Source of the DNA: Victivallales bacterium
GTDB lineage: Bacteria; Verrucomicrobiota; Lentisphaeria; Oligosphaerales; Oligosphaeraceae
Reading direction: 5' to 3'
DNA length: 16,443 bases
Assembly (NCBI GenBank): GCA_017431185.1
Contig: JAFRLP010000595.1
Span: 1-16,443 of the forward strand
Shown here: one piece after another, positions 9,282 to 16,217 of the stretch
Layout: each line of letters opens with the position of its first letter
How positions within the stretch are numbered: the stretch's first letter is position 1
Notes under the pieces: generated by a model
Database searches by the model: none
What the model was told of the DNA's origin: nothing
The model's input: only the letters and a program-made list of their open reading frames with translations
Made by a program: the position numbers and the translations under genes

Positions 9282-9455
9282 CATGGCCTGGACCACCGCC
9301 CCGGGGCTCACGTCCATGCGGGGCTTCACGAAGCCGTCCACGACCTCCTGGAGGCGGATGGCGTTGCAGAACGACGACACGACGGGAAGGCGGTCGATGC
9401 CGCAGACCTCCATTGTCCGTATGGCGACGCGAAGGTCGGGAGACAGGTCACTCAT
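9240..9455 (-). pseudogene. Chimeric remnant: DUF4277/IS1634-type transposase N-terminus fused in frame to the mnmE tail
   Basis: 71 aa. Residues 1-58 (IDRLPVVSSFCNAIRLQEVV, then VKPRMDVSPGAVVQAMVLDT) resemble the N-terminal DUF4277 region of IS1634-type transposases, from memory of the family. The ORF then continues as IFSRFCIGK-stop, identical to the end of MnmE. The join falls in GTGCTGGACAC (9271-9281), which fits both the transposase and mnmE reading, so a microhomology junction is likely. The ATG at 9455 has AGGAG (9463-9467) 7 nt upstream, so it is probably still translated. The rest of the transposase is absent. It ends 11 nt before mnmA and could now act as a leader ORF for it. Confidence 0.75.
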
Positions 9456-9523
9456 CGCATTTCTCCTGTATGAGCCTAAGGTTTATTGAGACATCAAGGA
9501 CGCAGAAGGACTTGCAGAGGGAA

Positions 9524-9850
9524 TTACAGATTTGCACAGTATGTCAGAAGACATGCAGTAAAACGATCGAGTTTCTTTTTCAACGTATTACTCAATTCAC
9601 TTGTTACAGTGTCATTTCGAATCAGGCATGGCTTATTGGCAAGTGTAAAAAAGCCAAGCAGATTCTCCATTTCATCAAAGACAAGATGGGATACTGACAG
9701 TTTCTGCCTTGCAAACGACAGGCACTTGAAGCGAATGAAATTCTCGATGTCTGAATTAAGCGGACAGGCAAACGAGCATAGCAATTCCTTCAGGCAATCT
9801 TCGGAAAGCATATTTGCAAGTTCAAGTATATTTACCTTTTTGTACGACAT
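9524..9850 (-). pseudogene. Truncated GNAT-like acetyltransferase, possible toxin
   Basis: 108 aa. FACPLNSDIENFIRFKCLSF (27-46), then ARQKLSVSHLVFDE and LGFFTLANKP (65-74), resembles the N-terminal half of GNAT proteins of the kind found as toxins in two-gene toxin-antitoxin loci. Such proteins usually run to about 170 aa and carry the acetyl-CoA binding loop after this point; here the frame leaves the family pattern after KKKLDRF (97) and stops 11 residues later, so the acetyl-CoA part seems lost. The other two frames downstream do not restore it. The break lies about 100 bp before the transposase fragment, so insertion of that element probably caused it. Its start overlaps the 65-aa gene by 19 nt. 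Probably inactive as an enzyme. Confidence 0.6.
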
Positions 9851-10029
9851 CCGTACTTTCTTTCAAGTCGTTTGGCAAATTCCCCTGTGACATGTCCACT
9901 CTTCCCATTCTTCAAAACTGGCTGGACAATGAACGGATGTGAGGAAGCCTGTTCAATTGCGTCACAGAATGCCTTGATGTTCTTTTCACCTTGAACGCTG
10001 AAATCCGCAAATATACTGGAAGTAGCCAT
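9832..10029 (-). CDS. Small protein, possible antitoxin partner of the GNAT-like ORF
   Basis: 65 aa: begins MATSSIFADFSVQGEKNIKA, then FCDAIEQASSHPF, with a basic C-terminus (FAKRLERKYGCRTKR). This resembles small proteins that begin with a TSSIF motif followed by an F..A(L/I)E helix and sit next to GNAT-type acetyltransferase toxins; that is a recollection, not a search result. The ATG at 10029 has a strong AAGGAG (10037-10042) 7 nt upstream and a promoter-like sequence further up. The downstream GNAT-like ORF overlaps its 3' end by 19 nt, the usual layout of a toxin-antitoxin operon. The surrounding DNA is much more AT-rich than the flanking mnm genes, indicating acquisition from elsewhere. 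Confidence 0.6.
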   Translation of the reverse strand: MATSSIFADFSVQGEKNIKAFCDAIEQASSHPFIVQPVLKNGKSGHVTGEFAKRLERKYGCRTKR

Positions 10030-10113
10030 AGTGTGTCTCCTTGTTTTGTCAATGCTCTTTTTTATAAGTGGAAGTCTGGTTCATCATTTACAGATTATCT
10101 CAACCACATTCAT

Positions 10114-10142
10114 AATATACCACATTTATCAAGTCCTGGCAA
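10114..10142 (-). promoter_or_regulatory. Sigma70-like promoter for the toxin-antitoxin-like pair
   Basis: On the minus strand TTGCCA (10137-10142), a 17-bp spacer, then TATATT (10114-10119). Spacing is ideal and both boxes are near consensus. Transcription would start near 10107, giving a leader of roughly 80 nt before the ATG at 10029. Predicted from sequence only. Confidence 0.5.
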
Positions 10143-10174
10143 GTCTGCAAGAGGAAGATTCCTCATATTGTCTA

Positions 10175-10268
10175 GTACTTAATTGAATTAATCTGAATAC
10201 ACATTTTGAAGAGCTTTTTGGTTCAATCAAGCATGCTTCTATGTAAACGAATTAAATCAATTAAGTAC
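10175..10268. mobile_element. 94-bp MITE with IS630/mariner-like ends in a CTAG target
   Basis: Terminal inverted repeats: GTACTTAATTGAATTA at the left (10175-10190) and its complement at the right (10253-10268), 15 of 16 matching. Each end is flanked by TA (10173-10174 and 10269-10270), and with the outer C and G the empty site would be CTAG, the known preferred target of IS630, which duplicates TA. The 62-bp interior codes for nothing. Too small for a transposase, so it would depend on one elsewhere. Confidence 0.65.
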
Positions 10269-10378
10269 TAGGGAATCCTTTTGATAGCGTGAATTATGTC
10301 TCTGAGGTTGTCTTGGCTGCTGTCTTGCACCGTTTCTGTAGATTCCTGAATTGAGTATATGTTTCCCATAATTTCCAT
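10268..10378 (-). CDS. Short ORF of unknown function, probably a relic
   Basis: 36 codons reading MEIMGNIYSIQESTETVQDS, then SQDNLRDIIHAIKRIP and a TAG. The stop falls exactly in the CTAG where the MITE sits; the empty site would also have ended here, so the MITE did not truncate it. The frame is open upstream into the repeat junction (LDKMEIMG), so it may be the C-terminal end of a gene whose front was lost when the repeat formed. No Shine-Dalgarno and no recognised family. Low confidence that it is translated. Confidence 0.2.
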   Translation of the reverse strand: MEIMGNIYSIQESTETVQDSSQDNLRDIIHAIKRIP

Positions 10379-10379
10379 C

Positions 10380-10478
10380 TTATCTAATGTAGCCGATGAC
10401 CTCGTGCCCCTCCCCCAACAGCAGGGAGGCCGTCACCGCGCTGTCCACTCCGCCAGATATGCCGATGCCTATGCGCAT
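10380..10478 (-). pseudogene. mnmA 5' fragment (32 codons)
   Basis: Begins MRIGIGISGGVDSAVTASLL and continues LGEGHEVIGYIR before a TAA. The first 30 residues match MnmA at 8191-9228 except Ala16Thr and Met19Leu; the last two codons and stop come from the insert. It sits 11 nt after the mnmE stop, as mnmA would in an uninterrupted mnmE-mnmA operon. It keeps the PP-loop but lacks everything else, so it is non-functional. It fixes the ancestral gene order. Confidence 0.9.
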
Positions 10479-10531
10479 GGTGAGTTTGCCTATTTTCCGA
10501 TGCAGAATCGTGAGAAGATGGTGTCCAGCAC
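10388..10531. repeat. 144-bp direct repeat, copy B (mnmE tail + mnmA head)
   Basis: Second copy, continuous with the intact mnmE on its high-coordinate side. The mnmA part is a dead stub. Four differences lie in the mnmA part, two of them changing residues (Ala16Thr, Met19Leu), and two lie in the spacer; the mnmE tail is identical in the two copies. The drift is as expected if the stub is no longer under selection. Confidence 0.95.
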
Positions 10532-11830
10532 GTCAGGTTGTGCATGGGTGCCCGTAATCTGCCCCAGCGCCGCAATGGCGGCACGCACGGGGACGGACGC
10601 GAGTTCCCAGGCCTCGCCCGCCAGCCACGGCGCGGCCTCCCGCAACGAGGCTGCGCTCCGCTCCAGCATATCCGCATGGCGGGCGGCGACGGCAAAATCG
10701 GACTCCAGTGGAGTCTGCGGCAGCACCGCCTCCTCCATTGCCTGAAGCAGAGTGTCGATGCCGCTGCCAGTCAGGGCGCTGACCAAGACCGCGTCTGCGG
10801 GGAGGGTCGGTGTGCCAGCCAGCAGGTCGCCCTTGTTGGCTACCAAAAGCACGGGGCCGCGCCGTGGCCAGCCAGGCCACTCCTGCTCAGCGTAAGGATG
10901 TGTCACGTCATAGACCCAAAGGACGAGGGAGGCGTTTTCGGCGGCGCGTCTGGCACGTTCAATGCCAGCCGCCTCCACGGTATCGGCGGAGTCTCCCCGC
11001 ACACCAGCCGTGTCCATCAGACGGAAGGGGATGCCGCGCAACTGCACATTTTCCTCAATGGTATCCCTGGTCGTGCCAGGGAGGTCGGAGACAATGGCGC
11101 GGTCCCGCCCCAGCAGAAGATTCAGCAGGGAGGATTTGCCGACATTGGGCGGCCCCGCAATGGCCAGGGGAACGCCAGAGCGCAGCAGTTCCCCCTCCTG
11201 ACGGGTGGCGGCGAGCCGTGCCAAATCCGACGCTAGAGACTCGGATTGACGAGCCAGTGCATCGGGCGAACGGAAGTCGAGTTCCTCGTCGGGAAAATCC
11301 AGGCGAGACTCGATTTCGGCCAGAAGGTCCTGAAGTTGCTCCTGGGCATTTCGGATGCGCTTGCCCAGTGCGCCGTCCAGCTGTCGGTTGGCGAGCCGCA
11401 GGGCTGCTTCACTGCCTGCGGAAATCATGTCGGCGATGGCCTCGGCCTGGGTCAAATCCAGTTTGCCGTTGAGGAAGGCGCGGCGGGTGAATTCGCCAGG
11501 GTTTGCCAGGCGCGCTCCGTGGCGGAGCAGCTCCTGGAGGATGGCGCGTGCGCCCACGGCGCCGCCGTGGCAGTGCAGTTCCACGACATCCTCGCCGGTG
11601 TAACTGCGGGGACCAGGCATTCGCACGGCCAGGCAGCCCGCGTCCAGCACTCCATGATTGCCGCAAGCCTGCCCCAGAACGAGTTGGCGTGGCGGAAGGT
11701 CTTGAATGGCGCGTCCATCCATGGCTTGCCAGCATTGGGCGGCGACATCCTCGCAGCCTTCGCCTGACAGGCGCAGGACGGCGACCGCCCCTCCGACCGC
11801 CGTCGCTATTGCGCAGATGCACTCTTCCAT
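10490..11830 (-). CDS. mnmE: tRNA modification GTPase MnmE
   Basis: 446 aa. With MnmG it installs the 5-carboxymethylaminomethyl group on U34 of tRNAs, the modification that accompanies MnmA thiolation. N-terminal folate-binding domain: CAIATAVGGAVAVLRLSG, SYTGEDVVELHCHGG (76-90), GEFTRRAFLNGKLDLTQAEA (112-131). G domain within the helical domain: GPPNVGKS (226-233), TTRDT (253-257), DTAG (273-276), NKGD (332-335). C-terminus FCIGK with the conserved Cys443. I place the start at 11830, giving MEECICAIAT, which matches the usual MnmE beginning; an ATG at 11863 would add 11 unconserved residues and overlap the permease gene. No Shine-Dalgarno; the start is 10 nt after the permease stop, suggesting coupling. 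The last 13 codons are repeated at 9240-9281. Confidence 0.97.
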   Translation of the reverse strand: MEECICAIATAVGGAVAVLRLSGEGCEDVAAQCWQAMDGRAIQDLPPRQLVLGQACGNHGVLDAGCLAVRMPGPRSYTGEDVVELHCHGGAVGARAILQELLRHGARLANPGEFTRRAFLNGKLDLTQAEAIADMISAGSEAALRLANRQLDGALGKRIRNAQEQLQDLLAEIESRLDFPDEELDFRSPDALARQSESLASDLARLAATRQEGELLRSGVPLAIAGPPNVGKSSLLNLLLGRDRAIVSDLPGTTRDTIEENVQLRGIPFRLMDTAGVRGDSADTVEAAGIERARRAAENASLVLWVYDVTHPYAEQEWPGWPRRGPVLLVANKGDLLAGTPTLPADAVLVSALTGSGIDTLLQAMEEAVLPQTPLESDFAVAARHADMLERSAASLREAAPWLAGEAWELASVPVRAAIAALGQITGTHAQPDVLDTIFSRFCIGK

Positions 11831-11840
11831 GGACGGGTGG

Positions 11841-13538
11841 TCAGACACGGAACAGGGCCCCAAGTTTTTTGCCCAGGATGGCCGAGGCGGTCAGCATGGA
11901 GGCTCCCAGGAACAGCATTGTCCACAGGCCAAGGGCCGAGGCCAGCGCCTGTCCCTGTCCCAGCAGGGAGGCCAGTTCGTAGATGGCCTTTGTGATGGGG
12001 AAATAGGCGGCCTTGTGCGCGAGAATGAGGGAGTCCGACACCTCCAGCATGGAGAAACTGAAGGCCAGAATGCCGCCCGCGATGAGGTTGGCCATAATCA
12101 GCGGCATGGTGATGCGCCGGAAAATCGTCAGGGGGTCTGCGCCAAGACTGGCCGCGGCCTCCTCGTAACTGGGCGAGGTCTGCTCCAGACCGGCGACCGC
12201 CGCGCGAACCACGTATGGGAGGCGTCGCACGGCATACGAGACCACCAGCAGGACAGTGGGGTTCTGGATGGGATCGAAGCAGTGGAAAATCTCGCCCTTT
12301 TGCCCTAGCGCCAGATAGCCAAACGCCAAGACCAGCCCTGGTACCGCCAGCGGCAGCATGACCAGCGCGTCCAGCGCCCATCCCAGGCGGCTCTTGCCCC
12401 GCACGATGCTCACGGCGGAGAAGATGCCCAGGGCGACGGCGATGAGTACGGCAAAGGAGGAGTAGCGCAGGCTGTTGATGATGCTGGGCACCGTCAGGCT
12501 GTGGCCAAGGGCGGCCTCGATGTGCTCGCCGGTCAGTCCTGTGGGGAGGATGCTGGAGTACCAACTGCGTCCCACCGCCAGCCCCAGCACGCCCAGGTGC
12601 GGCAGGAGGTTGAACAGGCCAATCCCGCCGAACAGCGCGATGACCGCCGCCTGCGCCCAGCCGTGCAGACGGCGTTGGGCGCTGGCCCGTCCCGCCTTGC
12701 TGAGCATCGCATTGCCGCCGCGCCCGAACAGCACTTTGGCAAGGACGTACATCAGCGTGGAGAAGACCATCACCACCGCCACCAGCGCGTATGGCATGGG
12801 ATTGCGTCCCAGGTCATTCAGTCCCTCGTAGATTTGGATGGCGGTGCATCGTCCGTAGTCGAACATCAGCGGCGTGCCCAATTCGGTGAATGACCAGATG
12901 AACACCAGGCTGGCTCCCGCAAAGACCCCTGGCATCACCAGAGGGAGAGTGATGCGGCGAAAACGGTGGAAGCCAGTGCATCCGAAGTCGGTCGCCGCCT
13001 CCAGCAACTGGGGATCGACGTTGGCCAGCGCCGCGCTGATGTTCAGGTACATGATGGGAAACAGGTGCATCGCCTCCAGCACCACGACCGCCACGAAGCC
13101 GCCGGCGAACCAGTCCGGCCCCTGCCCTGCGGGAAAGCATCCCAGTTTGGCGAGCAGGGCGTTGAATGCGCCGTAGCGCCCGAAGATGCACTGCATTCCC
13201 AATGCGCCGACAAAGGGCGCCAGAATCATCGGCAGCAGCAATGCGCCCGTCAGGAGGCGTTTGCCGGCGAAATCGAATCGGTCGGCCAGCCACGCCAGCG
13301 GCATGGCTATCAGGATGGTCAGCAGGGTTGTGCAGATGCCAATGCATGCGGAGTTGAGCAGGCCTCCCAGGTAGATGGGGTTGCGGAACACCTCCGCCAG
13401 GTAGAACAGGGTGAAATGTCCGTCGTTGTCATGCACGCCGCCCCGCAGGACCTGCCTGACCGGCAGGAAGAAGAACAGCGCGAAGAACACCGCCACGGCA
13501 AGCCCCATCAGTCCTTTGAGTATGGTACGACGATTCAT
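11841..13538 (-). CDS. Iron(III)/thiamine-type ABC transporter permease, two fused modules (FbpB/ThiP-like)
   Basis: 565 aa inner-membrane protein with about 12 hydrophobic segments in two halves. Each half has an EAA loop, the contact with the ATPase: EAATDFGCTGFHRFRRITLP (180-199) and EEAAASLGADPLTIFRRITM (459-478), both followed by the typical P/G pattern. A duplicated BPD_transp_1 permease in one chain of about 500-560 aa is characteristic of ferric-iron (FbpB/SfuB), thiamine (ThiP) and related transporters. Substrate cannot be decided: no ATPase or binding-protein gene lies in the window. The gene is 13 nt after acpS and 10 nt before mnmE, so it appears to be a member of the housekeeping operon. 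Confidence 0.9.
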   Translation of the reverse strand: MNRRTILKGLMGLAVAVFFALFFFLPVRQVLRGGVHDNDGHFTLFYLAEVFRNPIYLGGLLNSACIGICTTLLTILIAMPLAWLADRFDFAGKRLLTGALLLPMILAPFVGALGMQCIFGRYGAFNALLAKLGCFPAGQGPDWFAGGFVAVVVLEAMHLFPIMYLNISAALANVDPQLLEAATDFGCTGFHRFRRITLPLVMPGVFAGASLVFIWSFTELGTPLMFDYGRCTAIQIYEGLNDLGRNPMPYALVAVVMVFSTLMYVLAKVLFGRGGNAMLSKAGRASAQRRLHGWAQAAVIALFGGIGLFNLLPHLGVLGLAVGRSWYSSILPTGLTGEHIEAALGHSLTVPSIINSLRYSSFAVLIAVALGIFSAVSIVRGKSRLGWALDALVMLPLAVPGLVLAFGYLALGQKGEIFHCFDPIQNPTVLLVVSYAVRRLPYVVRAAVAGLEQTSPSYEEAAASLGADPLTIFRRITMPLIMANLIAGGILAFSFSMLEVSDSLILAHKAAYFPITKAIYELASLLGQGQALASALGLWTMLFLGASMLTASAILGKKLGALFRV

Positions 13539-13551
13539 GAAGGTGTGCCCT

Positions 13552-13941
13552 CTATGGCTTCAAATCCTCCGCAATGGCGACCGCCACGGCGTAGTGCTTC
13601 TCGTGCGAGATGCTCAGGTGAATGGTGTGAATCCCCCGTTCCGCGGCGGTGACCGCCGCTGTTCCCGACAACTCCACCACAGGGGCTCCCGAGGGAAGAT
13701 TGGTGATGCGCAATTCCAGCCAGGCGCATTTTTCGCAGAATCCGGTGCCCAAGGCTTTGGCGACGGCTTCCTTGGCGGCCCAGCGTCCTGCAAAATAGGC
13801 CAGCCTGGCGTCGCCTGAATGGGGTGCGGAGGATTGTTCATCTGGCGTGAACACGTGGGCGAGAAATGCGTCAGCATACCTCTCGATGGATTGCCGAAGC
13901 CGTGCGATTTCCACAATGTCCGTGCCTACTCCGCGAATCAT
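13552..13941 (-). CDS. acpS: Holo-[acyl-carrier-protein] synthase AcpS
   Basis: 129 aa, normal length. It moves 4'-phosphopantetheine from CoA to the serine of acyl carrier protein. Motifs: GVGTDIVEIARL (4-15) with the Mg-binding Asp8, FAGRWAAKEAVAKALG (50-65) with Glu58, and LSISHEKHYAVA (109-120). The ATG at 13941 is 3 nt after the rdgC-like stop, with AGGAG (13951-13955) inside the end of that gene 9 nt upstream, so the two are co-translated. Confidence 0.96.
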   Translation of the reverse strand: MIRGVGTDIVEIARLRQSIERYADAFLAHVFTPDEQSSAPHSGDARLAYFAGRWAAKEAVAKALGTGFCEKCAWLELRITNLPSGAPVVELSGTAAVTAAERGIHTIHLSISHEKHYAVAVAIAEDLKP

Positions 13942-13944
13942 CGG

Positions 13945-15051
13945 TTATCTCTCCTCGCGGTTGGCCACCCACGCCTTGGCCTTCTCCTGGTAGGCGGCGG
14001 TCTTGGCGGGGTCGGTCATCTCCCGCAGGTATTTCTCGAACAGCCCGAAGAACACGTTGTAGAAGATGTTGAGGCAGTTCATCCGTTCCTCGAAGACGGA
14101 GATGGGGTCCATCGCCTCCCCTTCGGGCAATTTGAGTCCGCGGAAAGCGAAATGGTCGGCGTCCAGCGTGCATGACCACTCCTGGTTCTGGTCACGCGCC
14201 AGGATGAACTTGGCGGACTTGAGTTTTTTGCCCACGGTCAGCGCAGCCTTGGCCTCCGCGCTGATGGTCGGCACGCCTTTGCGGATGACGCTCTCGAAAG
14301 CCCCTGCGCCCTGCGACACCAGGGAGAGCGGGCCGTCAATCATCATGGCGAACTCGCCCAGGCGACTTTGGGGGAGCATTCCGCCACGTGCCTCCTGGTA
14401 GAACCAGAGCCAGGTCAGGAAATTCTGCCCCAGCGTCCCCGCCAGTTCCGGGTCCTGGTTCTCGATGGTCGGGGAGATGCATGGACAGGAGACGGCGGAC
14501 GGGTCAACGCCGAACAGCTCCGCAGCCGCGTACTCTGGCGTCAGCGGGATGGGTTCCACCCCGCTGGCCTTCTTGAACATCTCGATGAAAATCTCCAGTG
14601 GCCGTTCGGACACGGCGCTTGTGTAGAGCAGGCTTTCAGCCAAATCGATGACCGCGTATGTCCCGCCGAACTGCACTGGCATCTGGGGAAGCAGATGCTC
14701 ACGCGCCTCCTCCTTGATGGCCTTGCGCTCCTTTTTGCTGATGCGGTCGGCGCCGGTTTCGGCGAGCCGTGCGTACTCCTCCATTTTGCAGGTGGCGTTC
14801 AGCAGGGAGGCGGGGATTCGGCGCTCCGCCTGGCGTAGGCAGAAATGGTAATATCCGCCGAAGCGGATGCTCTCCTCGGTGATGTTGATGTCCAGCAGAT
14901 GGCGGGCCGTCACCCATCCCCACTGCGGCTCATCGACCACTTCCTCCAATGGACGGGCGGCTGCGACCGCCAGACGCGCCGGCAAATCCTGCGGCACATG
15001 CTCTGGCAGACGGCAGACGCGGAAGGTGATATTTCCCTGGTCAAATGGCAT
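13945..15051 (-). CDS. rdgC: RdgC-like recombination-associated protein
   Basis: 368 aa. RdgC of E. coli is a ring-shaped dimer that coats double-stranded DNA and restrains RecA. The matching region is WGWVTARHL (44-52), FGGYYHFCLRQAERRIPASL (64-83) and KMEEYARL to KKERKAIKEEAREHLLPQMP (89-125), which follows the E. coli pattern of a basic ILPSPVI-like strand and a long charged helix ending LLPRAF. The second half (LPQSRLGEFAMMIDGPLSLV, TVGKKLKSAKFILARD) also fits the family layout of beta strands. The start is set at 15051, where AGGAG (15059-15063) lies 7 nt upstream, not at the longer ATG at 15114, which has no such site. It heads the run rdgC-acpS-permease-mnmE. The gene symbol follows similarity only. 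Confidence 0.8.
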   Translation of the reverse strand: MPFDQGNITFRVCRLPEHVPQDLPARLAVAAARPLEEVVDEPQWGWVTARHLLDINITEESIRFGGYYHFCLRQAERRIPASLLNATCKMEEYARLAETGADRISKKERKAIKEEAREHLLPQMPVQFGGTYAVIDLAESLLYTSAVSERPLEIFIEMFKKASGVEPIPLTPEYAAAELFGVDPSAVSCPCISPTIENQDPELAGTLGQNFLTWLWFYQEARGGMLPQSRLGEFAMMIDGPLSLVSQGAGAFESVIRKGVPTISAEAKAALTVGKKLKSAKFILARDQNQEWSCTLDADHFAFRGLKLPEGEAMDPISVFEERMNCLNIFYNVFFGLFEKYLREMTDPAKTAAYQEKAKAWVANREER

Positions 15052-15286
15052 GATAGATCTCCTGTCGGTTAGTCCAATGGCGAGGTACTGGCAATGTACT
15101 CCCGCCTGCCCCATAACTTAACCCCATTTCCGCTTTTTTGCCACTTGCCAACTTGCATTTTGCCGACAATGCCCATTCTGCCGAAGACGCATTGGCTGTT
15201 CAGTACTCCTCTTGCTTTGAGATGTTAAAACAAGTCCGCTTCTGGAGTGTGCCGTGTCAGCGGAGAGAGCGCAGCTTGCCCGCGCG

Positions 15287-15316
15287 GCCAGGCCCCGCGG
15301 ATTGAAGTGGCCTGGC
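15287..15316 (-). terminator. Possible terminator hairpin after the phosphodiesterase gene
   Basis: GCCAGGCC (15287-15294) and its exact complement GGCCTGGC (15309-15316) form an 8-bp GC-rich stem with a 14-nt loop, 14 nt beyond the stop of the phosphodiesterase gene. There is no T-run after it, so it may only slow transcription or protect the 3' end. The rest of the 278-bp gap (15052-15329) shows no gene; it should hold the rdgC promoter, but I found no convincing -35/-10 pair. Confidence 0.35.
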
Positions 15317-15329
15317 TGGATACGGAATA

Positions 15330-16187
15330 TTATTGTGCGCCTCGAATGCGGTAGAAATGGTTGACTAGCATGTCGTCAGGGATATCGGCGCCGTGTCCGC
15401 CAGTCTCGGCGTCAACCTGGTGATTGCCGTGGTCGGGGGCGAAGATGATGGCGCGATTGTATTTGCTCCAATGGGTATCGACCGCCTTGACCAGTTTCTC
15501 GAAGCGCTCCACGGCAAGATGGAGTTGCTCCAGGGACTCTGGGGCCCAGGGGCCTTTCAGGTGTGACATGTGGTCATAGTCCATCATATAGGAGACAATG
15601 AAATCATAGTCGGAATCAGCCAGTATTCGCTGGGTCATCTGGAAAATCTGTTCGTCCGTGCGGAAAGAGAAATAATCGACATTGCGCTTGCGGAAGATGG
15701 TGTCGATGCTGCATTCATTGATGGACAGGATGGCGACATTTTTCCCCGCCTCCGCCAACACGTCGAAGAGGGTTTCCACGGTAAGCAGCGGTTTCTCGTA
15801 TTTCTGGATGCCATGCACCTGCGGGGAGGCCCCGCTGAAGATGGTTCCGAAGCAGACCGGAGTCACGCTGGGCATCATGGTGACGGAGGGGATTTTGAAG
15901 CCAGCGACATCCTGAACACTCTGAAGCCACTCGGGATAGCGCTGCGCCTGGACGTCGCCCACCGCATCGGGACAGAACACCAGGACTTTCTGCGCCCGTC
16001 CTTCGCCCCCCATCAGACGATATGCCTGGTCAACGACCTCGGCGATGGCCACACCGCCGCATTGCGCGGGTTTGCGTATGCCGAACATCTCGCAGACCGT
16101 CGGGGTCAAATCACCTGTCACGTGCGGAACCTGGTATTTGTCCTTGAAATGCTGGAATTCCTGTGCGCTGATTTCAGAAGGCGTCAT
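15330..16187 (-). CDS. Alkaline-phosphatase-superfamily protein (type I phosphodiesterase/nucleotide pyrophosphatase-like)
   Basis: 285 aa, no signal peptide. The two-metal site of the superfamily can be traced: VLVFCPDAVGD (Asp74), a candidate nucleophile Thr109 in MPSVTPVCFGTIFSG followed by PQVHGI, DYDHMSHLKGP (Asp205, His209), APDHGNH (Asp252, His253) and GGHGAD (His265). The order and spacing fit PF01663-type enzymes that cleave phosphodiester or pyrophosphate bonds; the short length means few decorating loops. The substrate is unknown. The start at 16187 has no Shine-Dalgarno; it lies 30 nt after the stop of an upstream frame, so coupling is possible. Confidence 0.8.
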   Translation of the reverse strand: MTPSEISAQEFQHFKDKYQVPHVTGDLTPTVCEMFGIRKPAQCGGVAIAEVVDQAYRLMGGEGRAQKVLVFCPDAVGDVQAQRYPEWLQSVQDVAGFKIPSVTMMPSVTPVCFGTIFSGASPQVHGIQKYEKPLLTVETLFDVLAEAGKNVAILSINECSIDTIFRKRNVDYFSFRTDEQIFQMTQRILADSDYDFIVSYMMDYDHMSHLKGPWAPESLEQLHLAVERFEKLVKAVDTHWSKYNRAIIFAPDHGNHQVDAETGGHGADIPDDMLVNHFYRIRGAQ

Positions 16188-16217
16188 GGCAAGGGGAGGG
16201 TGGAAATGGGGGTGATG

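Noticed and set aside
9486..9890. 134-aa open frame on the plus strand
   Set aside because: It is antisense to the GNAT-like ORF, lacks a ribosome binding site, and its sequence resembles no family.
9138..10531. CRISPR array or tandem repeat
   Set aside because: There are only two copies, 1250 bp apart, and they carry gene ends; no short regularly spaced repeats were seen anywhere in the window.
10538..11236. 232-aa open frame on the plus strand
   Set aside because: It is antisense to mnmE and shows no family features.
11831..11863. Upstream ATG for mnmE at 11863
   Set aside because: It adds 11 residues with no counterpart in MnmE proteins and overlaps the permease gene; the ATG at 11830 gives the usual N-terminus.
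11806..12564. 252-aa open frame on the minus strand
   Set aside because: Same-strand shadow of the permease in another frame; very rich in Arg, Pro and Gly, with no membrane segments.
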